The notes beneath the pieces were generated by a model. It did not search any database, was not told the origin of the DNA, and saw only the letters and a list, made by a program, of their open reading frames with translations. A stretch of DNA of 64,000 nucleotides. It comes from Streptomyces albofaciens JCM 4342. Its GTDB lineage: Bacteria; Actinomycetota; Actinomycetes; Streptomycetales; Streptomycetaceae. The stretch covers positions 744,001 through 808,000 of the forward strand of contig NZ_PDCM01000002.1 in NCBI RefSeq assembly GCF_008634025.1, written 5' to 3'. The position numbers and the translations under genes were made by a program. Every line of letters starts with the position of its first letter. The first letter of the stretch is position 1. Below are positions 34,512 through 44,158 of this stretch, piece after piece.

Positions 34512-36152
34512 ATGCCTCGCGGCACACCCCCCACCCGCCGGGTCATGGCCCAGGTGGCCATGGTCATGAACCTCGACAAGTGCATCGGCTGCCACACCTG
34601 CTCGGTCACCTGCAAACAGACCTGGACCCATCGTTCCGGCACCGAATACGTCTGGTTCAACAACGTCGAGACCCGGCCCGGCCAGGGCTACCCCCGCGCC
34701 TACGAGGACCAGGAGCGCTGGAAGGGCGGCTGGCGGCTCAAGGGCGACCGCCTCGTACCCCGCAGCGGCGGCCGGGCCCGTCGGCTGGCCCGTCTCTTCG
34801 CCAACCCCGAACTGCCCGCCCTGAGCGACTACTACGAGCCCTGGACGTACGACTACGCGAACCTCACCACCGCGCCCCTCGGCGACGACCTGCCCACCGC
34901 ACCGCCCCGTTCCCTCATCGACGGCCGCCCCACCGACATCACCTGGGGTCCCAACTGGGACGACGACCTCGGCGGCGGCCCCGACCACCTCGCCGACGAC
35001 CCCGTACTGAAGAAGATGAACGAACGGGTCCGCCTCGAATACGAGCAGGCCTTCATGTTCTACCTCCCCCGCATCTGCGAACACTGCCTCAACCCCTCAT
35101 GCGTCGCCGTCTGCCCCTCCGGCGCCCTCTACAAGCGCATCGAGGACGGCATCGTCCTCGTCGACCAGGACCGCTGCCGCGGCTGGCGCATGTGCGTCAC
35201 CGGCTGCCCCTACAAGAAGGTCTACTTCAACCACCACACCGGCAAAGCCGAAAAGTGCACCCTGTGCTACCCGCGCATCGAAGCGGGCCAGCCCACCGTC
35301 TGCTCCGAAACCTGCGTCGGACGACTGCGCTACCTGGGCGTCATGCTCTACGACCCCGACAAAGTCGGCGAAGCCGCCCGCGTCACCGACGAAAAGGACC
35401 TCTACGAAGCGCAGCTCACCTGCTTCCTCGACCCCACCGACCCCGGCATCGCCCGCGCCGCCGAGGAATCCGGCATCCCGCACGACTGGATCACCGCCGC
35501 CCGCCGCTCCCCCGTGTACGCCCTGATCAACACGTATCGCGTCGCACTGCCCCTGCACCCGGAATACCGCACCATGCCCATGGTCTGGTACGTGCCGCCG
35601 CTGTCCCCCATCGTCGACTCCCTGACCCGCAGCGGCCACGACGGCGAGGACCCGGCCAGCCTCTTCGGCGCCATCGACGCGCTGCGCATCCCCCTGGACT
35701 ACCTCGCGCAGCTCTTCACGGCGGGCGACACCGCCCCCGTCGAAGCCGCCCTGTGCCGCCTGGCCGCGATGCGTACCCACATGCGCCGCATCAACCTCGG
35801 TGACCCCCGGGACCCCGCGATCGCCCGGAGCGTCGGCCTGGGCGAGCGGGACATCGAGGACATGTACCGGCTGCTGGCCCTCGCCAAGTACGAGGACCGT
35901 TACGTGATCCCCACCAGCTACACCGGAACCGTTCCCCCGGACACGGCGGACGGCGGGTGCAGTCTGGACGGGGACGGCGGTCCGGGCATGTACGACGCGG
36001 GCCTGCCGGGCATGGACTCCTTCCATGCCCCGCCGGCCCCCGAACCCGTCGCGGCGTCGGACGGACTGCGCGGCCGGGTCAATCTGCTGAACTGGGACGG
36101 CAAGGGCCTGCCCCGCGGTCTGTTCCCCCGCCGCCGGGAGAGCGAACGGTGA
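34512..36152 (+). CDS. narH: Respiratory nitrate reductase beta subunit
   Basis: A 546-residue iron-sulfur subunit. Four ferredoxin-like Cys groups are visible: CIGCHTCSVTC near residue 24, ICEHCLNPSCVAVCP, CRGWRMCVTGCP and CTLCYPR with later Cys. In CRGWRMC a Trp replaces the second Cys, the known feature of the [3Fe-4S] cluster in NarH. It carries electrons from the NarI hemes to NarG. ATG at 34512 follows the narG stop by 1 base, with GGAG inside the narG 3' end as Shine-Dalgarno. The Asp/Gly-rich C-terminal tail is slightly extended. Confidence 0.96.
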   Translation: MPRGTPPTRRVMAQVAMVMNLDKCIGCHTCSVTCKQTWTHRSGTEYVWFNNVETRPGQGYPRAYEDQERWKGGWRLKGDRLVPRSGGRARRLARLFANPELPALSDYYEPWTYDYANLTTAPLGDDLPTAPPRSLIDGRPTDITWGPNWDDDLGGGPDHLADDPVLKKMNERVRLEYEQAFMFYLPRICEHCLNPSCVAVCPSGALYKRIEDGIVLVDQDRCRGWRMCVTGCPYKKVYFNHHTGKAEKCTLCYPRIEAGQPTVCSETCVGRLRYLGVMLYDPDKVGEAARVTDEKDLYEAQLTCFLDPTDPGIARAAEESGIPHDWITAARRSPVYALINTYRVALPLHPEYRTMPMVWYVPPLSPIVDSLTRSGHDGEDPASLFGAIDALRIPLDYLAQLFTAGDTAPVEAALCRLAAMRTHMRRINLGDPRDPAIARSVGLGERDIEDMYRLLALAKYEDRYVIPTSYTGTVPPDTADGGCSLDGDGGPGMYDAGLPGMDSFHAPPAPEPVAASDGLRGRVNLLNWDGKGLPRGLFPRRRESER

Positions 36153-36775
36153 CCGCCGTCCGTCCCGCCGTCCATCAGGCGGCCTCCCTGCTGCTGACGT
36201 ATCCCGACGGCGACTGGCCCGTACGGCTGGCCGCCGTCACCGAGGCCATGCGCGCGCTGCCGGGCGAGCCACCGGCCGCGCTAGTGCGCTTTTGCGCCTA
36301 CGCCCGGACCGTACCGCCACTCGACCTGGCGGCCCGTTACGTCCTCACCTTCGACCGCAGCCGACGCCGCACCCTGCACCTGACGTACTACACCGACGGC
36401 GACACCCGCCGTCGCGGCGCGGCCCTCGCCCGACTCAAGGGCCTGTACCGCGCCCACGGCTGGCAGCCGGGCGGCGGCGAACTGCCCGACTTCCTCCCCG
36501 CCGTACTGGAATTCAGCGCGCGCTGTCCCGAACCCGGACTGGCCCTGCTGCGCGAGCACCGGCCCGCCCTCGAACTGCTCGGCCGCGCTCTGGAAACGCA
36601 CCGGAGCCCCTACGCGGAGGTGCTGCGTGCCGTGCGCGGCACCCTCCCGGCCCCGGCGGCCGCCGACCGCGCCGCCGCCCTCGGCCTGGCCCGCTCCGGG
36701 CCACCCACCGAGAACGTGGGCCTCGACCCCTTTCCCGCCGCCGGATCGCCGCGTACCGAAGGAGCCCGCAGGTGA
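36149..36775 (+). CDS. narJ: Nitrate reductase assembly chaperone
   Basis: A 208-residue NarJ-type chaperone, needed for Mo-cofactor insertion into NarG and not part of the final complex. It has the helical TorD/NarJ pattern: VHQAASLLLTYPDGDWPVRL at the start, LAARYVLTFDRSRRRTLHLTYYTDGDTRRRGAAL (family YV..FD...R..L.LTYY..GDTR.RG), and GELPDFLPAVLEFS. GTG at 36149 overlaps the narH stop by 4 bases, indicating coupled translation. Confidence 0.93.
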   Translation: MTAVRPAVHQAASLLLTYPDGDWPVRLAAVTEAMRALPGEPPAALVRFCAYARTVPPLDLAARYVLTFDRSRRRTLHLTYYTDGDTRRRGAALARLKGLYRAHGWQPGGGELPDFLPAVLEFSARCPEPGLALLREHRPALELLGRALETHRSPYAEVLRAVRGTLPAPAAADRAAALGLARSGPPTENVGLDPFPAAGSPRTEGARR

Positions 36776-37581
36776 CCCACGTGCACATCGCCCTGTGGGG
36801 AGTGCTGCCCTACCTGGTCCTGGCCATCCTGATCGCCGGCACCGCCTGGCGCTACCGCTACGACCGCTTCGGCTTCACCACCCGCTCCAGCCAGCTCCAC
36901 GAGTCCCGTCTGCTGCGCATCGGCGGGCCGCTCTTCCACTACGCCCTGTTCCTGGTCGCCGGCGGTCATGTCATGGGCCTGCTCGTTCCCGAGGCGCTGA
37001 CCGAGCGGCTGCGCGTCAGCGAGCATCTGTACCACCTGACGGCCCTGACCATCGGCGGCCTGGCGGGCGTGGCCGCCGTCGCCGGTCTGGCGGTCCTCCT
37101 CCACCGCCGCCTGCGCGTGCCCGCCGTCCGCGCCGCGACCAGCCGCAGCGACCGCCTGGTGTATCCCCTGCTGGCCGTCGTCCTGCTCGCCGGTCTGCTG
37201 GCCACCGCCTCCACGGTCACCAACCCCTACGACTACCGGCTGGGCGTCTCGGTCTGGTTCCGCAGCCTCTTCGCCCTCGACCCCGACGTCGGCGCCATGG
37301 CCCGGGCGCCCTTCGTCTACCAGCTGCACGCCCTGCTCGGCATGGCGCTGTTCGCCCTGTGGCCGTTCAGCCGCCTGGTCCACGCGTTCACCGCGCCCCT
37401 CGGGTACGTCTTCCGCCCGTACATCGTCTACCGCTCCCGTGGCCGGAGTCCTTCCCGCCGCGCCGGATCCGGGCAGCTGGAGTATCGATGGGCCACGAGG
37501 CCGTACCCGGGCGGGGCACCCGCCGGACGCGCGCGGGGGAAGCCGTCGGGCGCCTCCCACCGGGACGTTTCACCTCGGTGA
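36772..37581 (+). CDS. narI: Nitrate reductase gamma subunit (diheme cytochrome b)
   Basis: A 269-residue membrane protein with five predicted transmembrane helices (first LWGVLPYLVLAILIAGTAWRYR). Heme-ligand His candidates lie in LFHYALFLVAGGHVMG and in YQLHALLGMALFALWPFSRLVHAF. It oxidises quinol on the outer face and feeds NarH. GTG at 36772 overlaps the narJ stop by 4 bases. The C-terminal tail after YIVYRSR is ~45 residues of Arg/Gly/Pro-rich sequence, longer than in typical NarI, and may not be conserved. Confidence 0.93.
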   Translation: MTHVHIALWGVLPYLVLAILIAGTAWRYRYDRFGFTTRSSQLHESRLLRIGGPLFHYALFLVAGGHVMGLLVPEALTERLRVSEHLYHLTALTIGGLAGVAAVAGLAVLLHRRLRVPAVRAATSRSDRLVYPLLAVVLLAGLLATASTVTNPYDYRLGVSVWFRSLFALDPDVGAMARAPFVYQLHALLGMALFALWPFSRLVHAFTAPLGYVFRPYIVYRSRGRSPSRRAGSGQLEYRWATRPYPGGAPAGRARGKPSGASHRDVSPR

Positions 37582-37665
37582 TGACCGCGGGCCTCGTCTC
37601 CCGCGCGGCGGACGCCATCGGCGCGCGGGTGGCGTCCCACGTACTGCCGGGTGTGGGCGTGCTCC

Positions 37666-37809
37666 CTACGCGGTCCGGTCGGTGCGGCCATGGTCGTGGA
37701 GCGGGCGCGCCGTTGGCGCCCGAGTGAGGTGACAGGCCCCGGGTGCCCCGTCCCAACTCCCTTCGCAACCTTGGCAGAACCCGGCCGGAAGATTCGCAAA
37801 GGTTGGCAT
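37666..37809 (-). CDS. Possible small Cys-containing ORF, 47 residues
   Basis: On the minus strand an ATG at 37809 has AAGGGGG 5 bases upstream and opens MPTFANLPAGFCQGCEGSWD..., with CxxC and a later Cys-His pair. No family is recognised, the C-terminal half is Arg/Pro-rich, and the region also holds presumed aceA regulatory sequence, so this may be chance. Confidence 0.25.
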   Translation of the reverse strand: MPTFANLPAGFCQGCEGSWDGAPGACHLTRAPTARPLHDHGRTDRTA

Positions 37810-37845
37810 GCGTACCCCCTTGTTGGCACTCAGTGCCAGTGCCAG
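37762..37845. promoter_or_regulatory. Repeat-rich control region upstream of aceA
   Basis: Two copies of TTCGCAA (37762-37768; 37793-37799, extended to TTCGCAAA) lie 31 bp apart, about three helical turns. CAACCTT (37766-37772) and AAGGTTG (37799-37805) are inverted copies overlapping them. Just downstream, TGGCAC-TCA-GTGCCA (37824-37838) is a perfect dyad followed by another GTGCCA. TTCGCAA also occurs upstream of the RamB-like gene at 45810-45816. The site is about 230-310 bp upstream of aceA. The rest of 37582-38073 shows no supported gene apart from the doubtful small ORF. Confidence 0.5.
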
Positions 37846-38073
37846 GGTGGTGTCCACGCGGCCCGCCGGGCCCGGCGGCAGCCGCCCGGAACCGGGGCAC
37901 GATTTCCGCCCTGACGTCGGAGACCCCGGCGTGGACGGCAGCCCGCACCGGCAGCATTGCTCACCTCGCCGCACGGCACGACGGCGGGCCGCTCCCCAAT
38001 AGAGACACGCAGTGCCATTTCCGTGGCGGCGCGACACACGGATTGGCAGACGAAACAGCACGAGGAGACGGTC

Positions 38074-39357
<1,284 letters not shown>

Positions 39358-39488
39358 GCGCTCCACGCGGCCGGTCCCGGCCGGGCCCCGGCGGCCCGGC
39401 CGTCCGCCCGGACCGGCCCTCCGCCCGGGCGCAGAGGCGGGCGGTCGTCCCCGTCCGCCCCTCCCCTCCCCCTTCCCCAGGAGAACCG

Positions 39489-41087
39489 ATGCTCACCAGC
39501 GCACTGACCCACCGTGTCCGTGTCCTCGCCGCTCCGGGGCACCGGCACGACGAGATCCTGACCCCCGCCGCCCTGGACTTCGTCGGCCGGCTGGCCGACG
39601 CCTTCACGGACCGCCGCCGGGACGTTCTCAAGGAGCGCCGCAGGCTGGCGCTGCGCCTGGCGTCGGGCTCGCCGCTCGACTTCCCCCTGGTCACCTCCGC
39701 GGTGCGCGCCGACCCGTCCTGGCGCGTCCCGCCGCCGGCCCCGGGCCTGACCGACCGGCGGGTGGAGATCACCGGCCCGCCCGAGCGCCGGACGACCGTC
39801 GACGCGCTCAACTCCGGGGCACAGGTGTGGACGGCGGACTTCGCGGACGCCACCTCCCCCACGTGGGAGAACATCGTCGGCGGCCAGCTCAGTCTGCTCG
39901 ACGCCGTCGAGCGCCGGATCGACTTCGTGACGCCGGAGGGCCGGGAGTACCGGCTCGGAGAGCCCGCACGGCTCGCCACCGTCATGGTCCGCCCGCGCGG
40001 CTGGCACCTCGACGAGGAGCACCTGGAGTACGGCGGCCGGCCCGTACCCGCCGCCCTCGCCGACTTCGGTCTGTACTTCTTCCACTGCGCCCAGCGGCAG
40101 ATCGACGCCGGACGCGGCCCGTACTTCTGCCTGCCGAAGCTGGAGAACCGGCACGAGGCCCGGCTGTGGAACGACATCTTCGTCCTCGCCCAGGACCTGC
40201 TCGGCATACCGCGCGGCACCATCCGCGCCACGGTCGTCGTGGAGACGGTCACCGCCGCGTTCGAGATGGAGGAGATCCTCCACGAGCTGCGCGAGCACAG
40301 CGCGGGTCTCGGCGCCGGCCGCCGGGACTACCTCTTCAGCCTGATCAAGACGTTCGGGCACCGCACCGACTTCCTGCTGCCGGACCGGGCGAAGGTGACG
40401 ACGACCGCGCCCTTCCTGCGGGCCTGCACCGAACTGCTCGTCCGCACCTGCCACCGCCGCGGCGCCCATGCCATCGGCGGCCTGGCCGCCCACGTCCCCG
40501 GCGAGGACCCGGCCGCGAACGAGGCCGCGCTCGCCAAGGTCCGGCTCGACAAGGAGCGGGAGGCGGAGGACGGCTTCGACGGGTCCCGGGTGGCCCACCC
40601 CGGCCTGGTGCCGGTGTGCCGCGAGGTCTTCGACGGTGTGCTCGCCGGCCGGCCCCACCAGCTCGACCGCACCCGCGACGACGTGCACGTGACGCCCGCC
40701 GACCTGCTGTCGGTACGCCGGATCAGCAGCCCGCCCACCCCGGAGGGCGTGCGGACCGGCATCGCCGTCGCGCTGCGCTACTTCGCCGCCTGGCTGCGCG
40801 GCGAGGGTGCCGTCGCCCTGTACGGCCTGACGGAGGACGCGGCCGCCGCCGAGTTCGCGCGGGCGCAGATCTGGCAGTGGCTGCGGCACCGGGTGATCGA
40901 CCGGGAGACGGTGCTGCGGCTGCTGGACGAGGAGGCCGCCGCGCTGGGTACGGAGTACCCGTGGGCGCCCGTGGAGGAGGTCCGCGCGCTCTTCGAACGG
41001 ACGGCGCTGGCGGGCGAACTGCCGCTGTTCTTCACCCCGGACGCGTACGCGCGCCACCTCGTGCGGCGGACGGAGGCCGGGGCATGA
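39489..41087 (+). CDS. aceB: Malate synthase A
   Basis: A 532-residue enzyme condensing glyoxylate with acetyl-CoA to malate. Length and motifs fit the A isoform: DFADATSPTWENIVGGQLSL, MVRPRGWHLDEEHLEYGGRPVPAALADFGLYFFH, PKLENRHEARLWNDIF (acidic Mg-binding region) and IGGLAAHVPGEDPAANEAAL. CAGGAG lies 5 bases before the ATG at 39489. The next gene starts inside its stop codon (ATGA), so the two are translationally coupled. Confidence 0.95.
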   Translation: MLTSALTHRVRVLAAPGHRHDEILTPAALDFVGRLADAFTDRRRDVLKERRRLALRLASGSPLDFPLVTSAVRADPSWRVPPPAPGLTDRRVEITGPPERRTTVDALNSGAQVWTADFADATSPTWENIVGGQLSLLDAVERRIDFVTPEGREYRLGEPARLATVMVRPRGWHLDEEHLEYGGRPVPAALADFGLYFFHCAQRQIDAGRGPYFCLPKLENRHEARLWNDIFVLAQDLLGIPRGTIRATVVVETVTAAFEMEEILHELREHSAGLGAGRRDYLFSLIKTFGHRTDFLLPDRAKVTTTAPFLRACTELLVRTCHRRGAHAIGGLAAHVPGEDPAANEAALAKVRLDKEREAEDGFDGSRVAHPGLVPVCREVFDGVLAGRPHQLDRTRDDVHVTPADLLSVRRISSPPTPEGVRTGIAVALRYFAAWLRGEGAVALYGLTEDAAAAEFARAQIWQWLRHRVIDRETVLRLLDEEAAALGTEYPWAPVEEVRALFERTALAGELPLFFTPDAYARHLVRRTEAGA

Positions 41088-41953
41088 GCCCGGACATCCG
41101 GCGGGTCGGTGTGGTCGGCGGCGGCCAGATGGGGGCGGGCATCGCCGAGGTGTGCGCGCGGGCCGGGCTGGACACCGTGGTGTGCGAGGTGGACGCGGTC
41201 GCGGCCCGGGCCGCCCGGGACCGGGTGGCGGCGTCGCTCGACCGCGCGGTGCGGCGCGGCAGGCTGGCGGAGTCCGCGGCCGGGGACGCGCTGGCCCGCC
41301 TGGTGTTCACCGGCAGTCTGGAGGACCTGGCCGACCGGCAGTGCGTCATCGAGGCCGTGGTGGAGAACCCGGACGCGAAAACCGAGGTCTTCGCCGCGCT
41401 GGACAAGATCGTCGAAGATCCGGCCGCCGTGCTGGCCACCAACACCTCCTCCCTCCCGGTGATGCGGCTCGGCATGGCGACCGGCCGCGCGGACCGGGTC
41501 GTGGGCCTGCACTTCTTCCATCCCGTTCCGGTACTGCCGCTGGTGGAGGTCGTGACCTCGCTGCACACCTCGGCGGCGACGGCCGCCGCGGCCGAGGACT
41601 TCGCGACCCGGGTGCTCGGCAAGACCGTGATCCGCTCCAAGGACCGGGCGGGCTTCGTCGTCAACGCGCTGCTCGTCCCGTACCTGCTGGCCGCGATCCG
41701 GATGGCGGAGTCCGGCTTCGCCACCGCCGCGGACATCGACACGGGCATGGAACTGGGCTGCGCCCACCCCATGGGTCCGCTGAAGCTCGCGGACCTGATC
41801 GGCCTGGACACCGTCGCCTCGATCGCGGAGTCCCTCCACGCCGAGTTCCGTGAGCCGCTGTACGCGCCACCGCCGCTGCTGCACCGGATGGTGGAGGCGG
41901 GGCTCCTCGGCCGGAAGACCGGCCGGGGATTCCACCCCTACGGCCAGGGCTGA
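41084..41953 (+). CDS. 3-hydroxybutyryl-CoA (3-hydroxyacyl-CoA) dehydrogenase
   Basis: A 289-residue NAD-dependent dehydrogenase. The Rossmann glycine motif GVVGGGQMGAGIAEVCARAG is at the N-terminus; NTSSLPV and GLHFFHPVPVLPLVEVV hold the catalytic Ser and His of the family; C-terminal GRKTGRGFHPY is the HBD signature. It interconverts 3-hydroxybutyryl-CoA and acetoacetyl-CoA. ATG at 41084 overlaps the aceB stop by 4 bases. Placement after aceA-aceB links it to growth on acetate, fatty acids or polyhydroxybutyrate. Confidence 0.92.
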   Translation: MSPDIRRVGVVGGGQMGAGIAEVCARAGLDTVVCEVDAVAARAARDRVAASLDRAVRRGRLAESAAGDALARLVFTGSLEDLADRQCVIEAVVENPDAKTEVFAALDKIVEDPAAVLATNTSSLPVMRLGMATGRADRVVGLHFFHPVPVLPLVEVVTSLHTSAATAAAAEDFATRVLGKTVIRSKDRAGFVVNALLVPYLLAAIRMAESGFATAADIDTGMELGCAHPMGPLKLADLIGLDTVASIAESLHAEFREPLYAPPPLLHRMVEAGLLGRKTGRGFHPYGQG

Positions 41954-41994
41954 GGGACCTGGTGGCGCGGGCTGAGGGGCCCGTGCGGCGGCCC

Positions 41995-42034
41995 GGGGGC
42001 GGCCGGGAAGCGGGCACGCTACCCGGCCGCCCCC
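41995..42034. terminator. Hairpin between convergent hbd and prpC genes
   Basis: GGGGGCGGCCGGG (41995-42007) pairs perfectly with CCCGGCCGCCCCC (42022-42034), 13 bp with a 14-base loop. The right arm overlaps the last codons of prpC. Confidence 0.65.
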
Positions 42035-43158
42035 GGCACCGCCCGCTGGTTCGGTCCCGCGTACGAGGCGAGGGGCCGGATCAGCGCGTTGTGGGCGAGT
42101 TGTTCGGTGATGTGGGCCGTCCAGCCGGTGATCCGGCTCATCACGAAGATCGGCGTGAACGCCGGGGTGTCGAAGCCCATCAGGTGGTAGGCCAGGCCGG
42201 CCGGGTAGTCCAGGTTCGGGTGGATGCCCTTGCGGCCGGTCATCGCGGTGCGGAGCGCGCTGTGCAGGGTGGCCAGCCGGGTCGTCTCCGGGTCGGCGGC
42301 GCGGGCCACCAGGCGGTCCAGCGCGTCCTGCATGACCGGCACGCGGGAGTCGCCGTGCTTGTACACGCGGTGGCCGAACCCCATGATCTTGCGCTTGGCG
42401 GCCAGCGCCTCGTCCAGCCACTCCGCGGCGCGCCGCGGGTCGCCGATCTCCTCCAGCATGTGCATGACGGCCTCGTTGGCACCGCCGTGCAGCGGCCCCT
42501 TGAGGGCGCCGATCGCGGCGGTGACCGCGCTGTAGAGGTCGGAGAGGGTGGAGGTGACGACGCGGGCGGTGAACGTCGACGCGTTGAAGCTGTGTTCGGC
42601 GTAGAGCACGAGGGAGATCTCGAAGCAGCGGACCACCTCGGGGGCGGGCACGCTGCCGAAGCACATCTGGAAGAAGTTCTCGGCGTAGCCGAGTTCGGGG
42701 TCGGGCGGGAGGGGGACGAGTCCCCGGCGGCGGCGCTGGTCGGCGGCGACCACGGTGGGCAGCTTCGCCAGCAGGGTCAGGGATTTGGCGCGGTTGGCGG
42801 CGGGGCTGCCGTCGTCCTCGGTGGGGTCCTCGGCGCCGAAGAAGCTGACGGCCGTACGGAGCACGTCCATCGGGTGGCAGGTCTCCGGCAGCCGGGCCAG
42901 CAGTTCGGAGGTGGTGCGGTCCAGGGGGCGCAGGGCGCGTTCGCGGGCCTGGAACGCGCGCAGCTGGGCCGCGTCGGGGAGTTCGCCGTACCACAGGAGG
43001 TGGGCGACCTCCTCGAAGGAGCACCGGACGGCCAGGTCCTGGACCGGATAGCCGCGGTAGGTCAGGGAGTTGGTCTCCTGGATGACGGTGGAGATCTCGG
43101 TGGTGTCGACGACGACACCGGCGAGGCCGCGGTGGACCGCGGGCGCGGTGGTGGACAT
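42019..43158 (-). CDS. prpC: 2-methylcitrate synthase
   Basis: A 379-residue type II citrate-synthase-fold enzyme. Active-site blocks are GPLHGGANEAVM (His), MGFGHRVYKHGDSR (His) and GFDTPAFTPIFVMSRITGWTAHITEQ (Asp region). The PAGLAYHLMGFDTPAFTPIFVMSR segment and short length match 2-methylcitrate synthases rather than housekeeping citrate synthase. It condenses propionyl-CoA with oxaloacetate. It is the third gene after prpD-prpB on the minus strand, separated from prpB by a 94-bp spacer with a hairpin. Confidence 0.9.
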   Translation of the reverse strand: MSTTAPAVHRGLAGVVVDTTEISTVIQETNSLTYRGYPVQDLAVRCSFEEVAHLLWYGELPDAAQLRAFQARERALRPLDRTTSELLARLPETCHPMDVLRTAVSFFGAEDPTEDDGSPAANRAKSLTLLAKLPTVVAADQRRRRGLVPLPPDPELGYAENFFQMCFGSVPAPEVVRCFEISLVLYAEHSFNASTFTARVVTSTLSDLYSAVTAAIGALKGPLHGGANEAVMHMLEEIGDPRRAAEWLDEALAAKRKIMGFGHRVYKHGDSRVPVMQDALDRLVARAADPETTRLATLHSALRTAMTGRKGIHPNLDYPAGLAYHLMGFDTPAFTPIFVMSRITGWTAHITEQLAHNALIRPLASYAGPNQRAVPGAAG

Positions 43159-43209
43159 GGGGGTGCCTGCCTTCGTGGGTCAGGTGCCGGGGATCAAAGG
43201 CCGGGGGCC

Positions 43210-43239
43210 GCCCAGGGCCTCGGATTCGGGGCCCTGGGC
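43210..43239 (-). terminator. Intercistronic hairpin between prpB and prpC
   Basis: GCCCAGGGCC (43210-43219) pairs perfectly with GGCCCTGGGC (43230-43239) over 10 bases of loop. It may attenuate readthrough or set mRNA ends between the two genes. Confidence 0.5.
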
Positions 43240-43252
43240 CAAGGACCCGGGG

Positions 43253-44158
43253 TCAGGTGCCGGGCGGGAGGGTGAAGTCGAAGACGGCCGAGTCGAAGGC
43301 CGCGTAGTCCTCGTAGCCGAGGAGTCCGTACAGACGGGAGCGGGTCTGCATGCGCGGCAGCAGGGATTCCTGGGTGCCCTCGGCGGCGAGCGTGCGCAGG
43401 CCGTCCTCGACGGCGCCCATCGCCAGGCGCAGCAGGGTGACCGGGTACAGGGCGATGTCGTAGCCGAGGTTCTCCAGGGTGCGGGTGTCCAGCAGGGGCG
43501 TCTTGCCGAACTCGGTCAGGTTCGCGAGCAGCGGTACGTCGACCGCCTTGCGGACCGCCTCGAACTCGGCAGGCGTACCGAGGGCTTCGGGGAAGACCGC
43601 GTCGGCGCCGGCGTCGACATACGCCTTCGCCCGGTCGATCGCCGCGTCCAGCCCCTCCACCGCGCGGGCGTCGGTACGGGCCATCAGCAGGAAGTCCGGG
43701 TCGCGGCGGGCGTCCACGGCGCCCTTGATCCGGCGGACCATCTCCTCGCGCGAGGTGATGGTCTTGCCGTCGAGGTGGCCGCAGCGCTTGGGGTTGACCT
43801 GGTCCTCCAGGTGCAGCCCGGCCAGCCCGGCGTCCTCCATCAGCTGCACGGTGCGGGCGGCGTTCACCGGCTCGCCGAAGCCGGTGTCGGCGTCGATGAG
43901 GACGGGCAGATCGGTGACCCGGGTCGTCTGCTGGGCGCGGGCGGCGATCTCGGTGGACGTGGTCAGGCCGATGTCGGGCAGGCCCAGGTCGGCGGCGAGG
44001 ACGGCGCCGGAGAGGTAGGCGGCCTCGAAACCGGTGTCCTGGATGAGGCGCGCGGAGAGCGGGTTGAGGGCGCCGGGCACGGTCAGCAGGCGGCCGGTGG
44101 CCAGCCTTTCGCGCAGCGCGCGGCGGCGTTCGGCGGGGGTGGTGCGGGTGTGCAGCAT
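43253..44158 (-). CDS. prpB: 2-methylisocitrate lyase
   Basis: A 301-residue lyase cleaving 2-methylisocitrate into pyruvate and succinate. The active-site loop is PKRCGHLDGK, the PrpB variant of the ICL motif, and VLIDADTGFGEPVNAARTV carries the Mg-binding Asp residues. [19 protein letters not shown] is a typical N-terminus. The ATG at 44158 overlaps the prpD stop by one base (TGATG), so translation is coupled. Confidence 0.94.
   Translation of the reverse strand: MLHTRTTPAERRRALRERLATGRLLTVPGALNPLSARLIQDTGFEAAYLSGAVLAADLGLPDIGLTTSTEIAARAQQTTRVTDLPVLIDADTGFGEPVNAARTVQLMEDAGLAGLHLEDQVNPKRCGHLDGKTITSREEMVRRIKGAVDARRDPDFLLMARTDARAVEGLDAAIDRAKAYVDAGADAVFPEALGTPAEFEAVRKAVDVPLLANLTEFGKTPLLDTRTLENLGYDIALYPVTLLRLAMGAVEDGLRTLAAEGTQESLLPRMQTRSRLYGLLGYEDYAAFDSAVFDFTLPPGT

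Noticed and set aside
30803..34663. Minus-strand open frame opposite narG
   Set aside because: Exactly antisense to a textbook narG with all motifs; Val/Gly/Arg/Leu-rich translation, no Shine-Dalgarno.
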